DNA of 6,795 nucleotides from Chloroflexota bacterium (GTDB taxonomy: Bacteria; Chloroflexota; Anaerolineae; DTPP01): NCBI GenBank assembly GCA_012514615.1, contig JAAYZY010000186.1:1-6795 (forward strand). The letters run 5' to 3'. Positions 5,130 through 6,795 of this stretch are shown here, piece after piece. Position numbers and translations under genes: made by a program. Below the pieces are notes generated by a model. That model searched no databases. It was not told the origin of the DNA and worked only from the letters and a program-made list of their open reading frames with translations. Each line of letters opens with the position of its first letter. Position 1 is the stretch's first letter.

Positions 5130-6473
5130 TCAGTCGATCTCCACAGCCAAGCCGAAGAGCTCCCTCGCTTCGGCCACCACAAAGAGGGAGCCGCTGAAGC
5201 AGACCAGGGCGTCGGCATCGGCGGCTTTGCTGGCGTCCCGCCACGCGTCGGCGATCCCCTCTGTCTCCATCACCCTTTGGAACCCCGCCTCCCGGGCTGC
5301 CGACGCCACCTGGGCTGAAGGCAACGCCCGAGGGTGCTTGGTCTGGGTGGCCACCAGCAGGTCGCCCGGGCGCTGCAGCGCCCGCAGCACCGTCAACAGG
5401 TCTTTGCCCGACGAAGCGCCCACAACCCACACCACCGGCCGCTGGGGGTAGGTCGCATCCAGCGTGGCCCGCAGTTGGGCGGCCGAATCCGGGTTGTGTG
5501 CGCCGTCCACCACCGCAAGCGGTCGTTGGTGCACCACCTCGAAGCGCCCTGGCCAGCGCACTGCCTCCAGCCCCTGCCGCACCGCGGAAGCTGGCAGCAG
5601 CCATCCCTCGTCGCCCAGGGCCGCCAGCACGCCCAACGCCAGCCGCAGGTTGCGCCCCTGAAAGGCCCCCTGGAGCGGCAGCCGCACCGTGCGTGGGTCC
5701 AGGGGATAGGCCAGGCGATCGGTCTCGCCCGTGCCGTCGAAACGCACCTGCTCCAGGTCGAGGTCCTGGGCGTGCAGCCACCGCGCCCGACGGGCCAGAC
5801 AGACCTCCCGCAAGGTGGCGAGCGCTTCGTCCGGTTGGGCCCCACACACGAAGACGCCGCCCAAGGGGATGACGCCGGCCTTCTCTCTGGCGATGGCCGT
5901 CACCGTATGGCCGAGGATGGCGGTGTGGTCCAGGCCCACGGTAGCCATGGCTGCCAGGTGGTGAGGGACGGCGTTGACCGCGTCGAACTGGCCACCGCGC
6001 CCCACCTCCAGCACCGCCGCCTGCACCCCCTGGCCGGCGAAGTGCGCCATGGCCATCACCGTAGCCAGCTCAAAGGTGGTGGGCCAGTCCTCCACCGGGT
6101 GCGACTCCAGCCAAGCCTCCACCAGAGGTCGCAGCCGGTCAACGAAGCCCACGAACTCCCCTTGGCTGATGGGCGTACGCCCCACCTGGATGCGCTCGCG
6201 AAACGAGTGCAGGTGGGGCGACGTGTAGAGCCCCACCCGCAGGCCGCAAGCCCGCAGCGCCGCCTCCAGCATCGCCGCGGTGGAGCCCTTGCCCTTGGTG
6301 CCGGCCACCACCAGGCTGGGGAACGCCATTTCGGGGTGCCCCAGCCTGGCCAGAAAAGCCTGGGTGCGCTGAGGCGCTCGCTCGTAGCCAGCCCAACGGG
6401 CGTGGCCGGTGTGCTCCACGAAGCGGTAGAGGTAGTCGATGGCTGTTTGGTAGGCCGGAGGTGCGCCTCGCAT
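5130..6473 (-). CDS. folC: Folylpolyglutamate synthase / dihydrofolate synthase
   Basis: This 447-aa Mur-ligase-family enzyme adds glutamate to folates with ATP and may also make dihydrofolate from dihydropteroate. Visible motifs are the P-loop G58-T-K-G-K-G-S-T65, Y83-T-S-P-H-L-H-S-F-R-E-R-I, P131-T-T-F-E, E156-V-G-R-G-G-Q-F-D-A-V-N, D182-H-T-A-I-L-G-H-T with R196-E-K198-A-G (the Lys is carbamylated in the family), W307-P-G-R-F-E, and the C-terminal-domain D323-G-A-H-N-P. Two core motifs differ from the common form: GTNGKGS reads GTKGKGS, and GLGGRLDATN reads GRGGQFDAVN. No frame damage is visible. ATG 6473 has AGGAG six bases upstream, and that site overlaps the stop codon of the preceding membrane-protein gene, implying translational coupling. 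The gene has no functional tie to the lipid genes apart from convergence. One bifunctional enzyme is likely if no second copy exists. Confidence 0.95.
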   Translation of the reverse strand: MRGAPPAYQTAIDYLYRFVEHTGHARWAGYERAPQRTQAFLARLGHPEMAFPSLVVAGTKGKGSTAAMLEAALRACGLRVGLYTSPHLHSFRERIQVGRTPISQGEFVGFVDRLRPLVEAWLESHPVEDWPTTFELATVMAMAHFAGQGVQAAVLEVGRGGQFDAVNAVPHHLAAMATVGLDHTAILGHTVTAIAREKAGVIPLGGVFVCGAQPDEALATLREVCLARRARWLHAQDLDLEQVRFDGTGETDRLAYPLDPRTVRLPLQGAFQGRNLRLALGVLAALGDEGWLLPASAVRQGLEAVRWPGRFEVVHQRPLAVVDGAHNPDSAAQLRATLDATYPQRPVVWVVGASSGKDLLTVLRALQRPGDLLVATQTKHPRALPSAQVASAAREAGFQRVMETEGIADAWRDASKAADADALVCFSGSLFVVAEARELFGLAVEID

Positions 6474-6479
6474 GGTGAG

Positions 6480-6484
6480 CTCCT
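6480..6484 (-). promoter_or_regulatory. folC Shine-Dalgarno site overlapping the upstream stop codon
   Basis: AGGAG on the minus strand lies six bases before folC ATG 6473. Its first two bases are also the last two bases of the TAG (6485-6483) ending the upstream gene. Ribosomes terminating there would sit on the folC initiation site. Confidence 0.7.
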
Positions 6485-6795
6485 AGCCGTCCCGGCGGTC
6501 CAGCAGGCGGCGGCGCGGCCAGACCACCGCCAGGCAGGCCAGCCCCAGACCGGTCACCCAGAGGTGGATCGCCAGCTCCACCGCCGACTCGCCGCTCAGG
6601 GGCCAGTACAGCCTGTTCTGCAGGAAGAAGAGGATGTCCATGGAGCCCAAGAAGACCAGCGCTCCTGCCGCCGCCAGGCTCCAAAGCAGCCCCCACGGCT
6701 TGGCCTGCCACAGGCCCAGGCCGCCCAGAAGGCAGGCCAAGGCTGCCCAGGCGTCGGCCAGGGGGAACGACAGCTCCCAGGCAAACCAGCAGGCA
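6483..6795 (-). CDS. Small multi-pass membrane protein, C-terminal part (5' end outside window), unknown function
   Basis: The frame is open to the right edge, giving 104 visible codons. I do not recognise the family. The sequence contains about three hydrophobic segments: one around SFPLADAWAALACLLGGLGL, a second around WGLLWSLAAAGALVFLGS leading to MDILFFLQNRLYWPL, and a third around IHLWVTGLGLACLAVVW. It closes with the Arg-rich tail PRRRLLDRRDG, which by the positive-inside rule is probably cytoplasmic. A TTG at 6740 could serve as a start, but the frame upstream of it encodes the same kind of aromatic, hydrophobic sequence (including WELSFPLADAW), so the gene very probably begins beyond the window. 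It ends nine bases before folC and is probably co-transcribed with it. The conserved-looking D-I-L-F-x-L-Q-N segment is a useful handle for a profile search. Confidence 0.7.
   Translation of the reverse strand, partial: ACWFAWELSFPLADAWAALACLLGGLGLWQAKPWGLLWSLAAAGALVFLGSMDILFFLQNRLYWPLSGESAVELAIHLWVTGLGLACLAVVWPRRRLLDRRDG

Noticed and set aside
4300..5847. 515-aa open frame on the minus strand across degV and folC
   Set aside because: It is opposite degV and out of frame within folC, with low-complexity Gly/Ala/Arg-rich sequence typical of shadow frames in GC-rich DNA.

Overview
The window is a GC-rich bacterial chromosome segment packed with ordinary housekeeping and lipid genes. No mobile element, CRISPR array, tRNA or rRNA is visible. 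The gene set and motif style suggest a member of the Chloroflexota (Anaerolineae/Caldilineae-like). The pointers are an IdsA-type prenyl synthase with a DDxxGxWGD second motif, a type 2 IPP isomerase, an archaeal-like geranylgeranyl reductase, and FolC with a GTKGKGST P-loop. The taxonomic call is an inference from motifs and was not tested by any search.

Layout from left to right. (1) The C-terminal end of a HemW-like radical SAM protein enters on the + strand and stops at 215. (2) A two-gene minus-strand operon follows: idi (type 2 isopentenyl-diphosphate isomerase, 1315-2343) then a polyprenyl/geranylgeranyl diphosphate synthase (212-1291). The synthase and hemW converge so tightly that their stop codons share one CTAG. 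(3) Positions 2344-2547 hold two back-to-back near-consensus promoters whose -35 boxes are mirror images 4 bp apart. One drives idi leftward and the other drives acpP rightward. (4) The + strand run is acpP (2548-2781), a 149-bp spacer with two hairpins and a tandem repeat, a two-cluster ferredoxin fused to a geranylgeranyl-reductase-type flavoprotein (2931-4223), and a DegV/FakB-like fatty-acid-binding protein (4258-5121). (5) folC (5130-6473) and, upstream of it, a partial small membrane protein (6483-6795) form a second minus-strand operon that converges on degV with an 8-bp gap.

The left arm makes and elongates C5 isoprenoid units: IDI interconverts IPP and DMAPP, and the synthase condenses them to a C15-C20+ diphosphate. 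The right arm contains a predicted prenyl-chain reductase carrying its own ferredoxin domain, together with an acyl carrier protein and a fatty-acid-binding protein. The shared divergent promoter region would allow isoprenoid production and lipid saturation or acyl handling to be expressed together. The main point of interest is this compact isoprenoid plus acyl-lipid module and the ferredoxin-reductase fusion. I saw no wholly unknown system.
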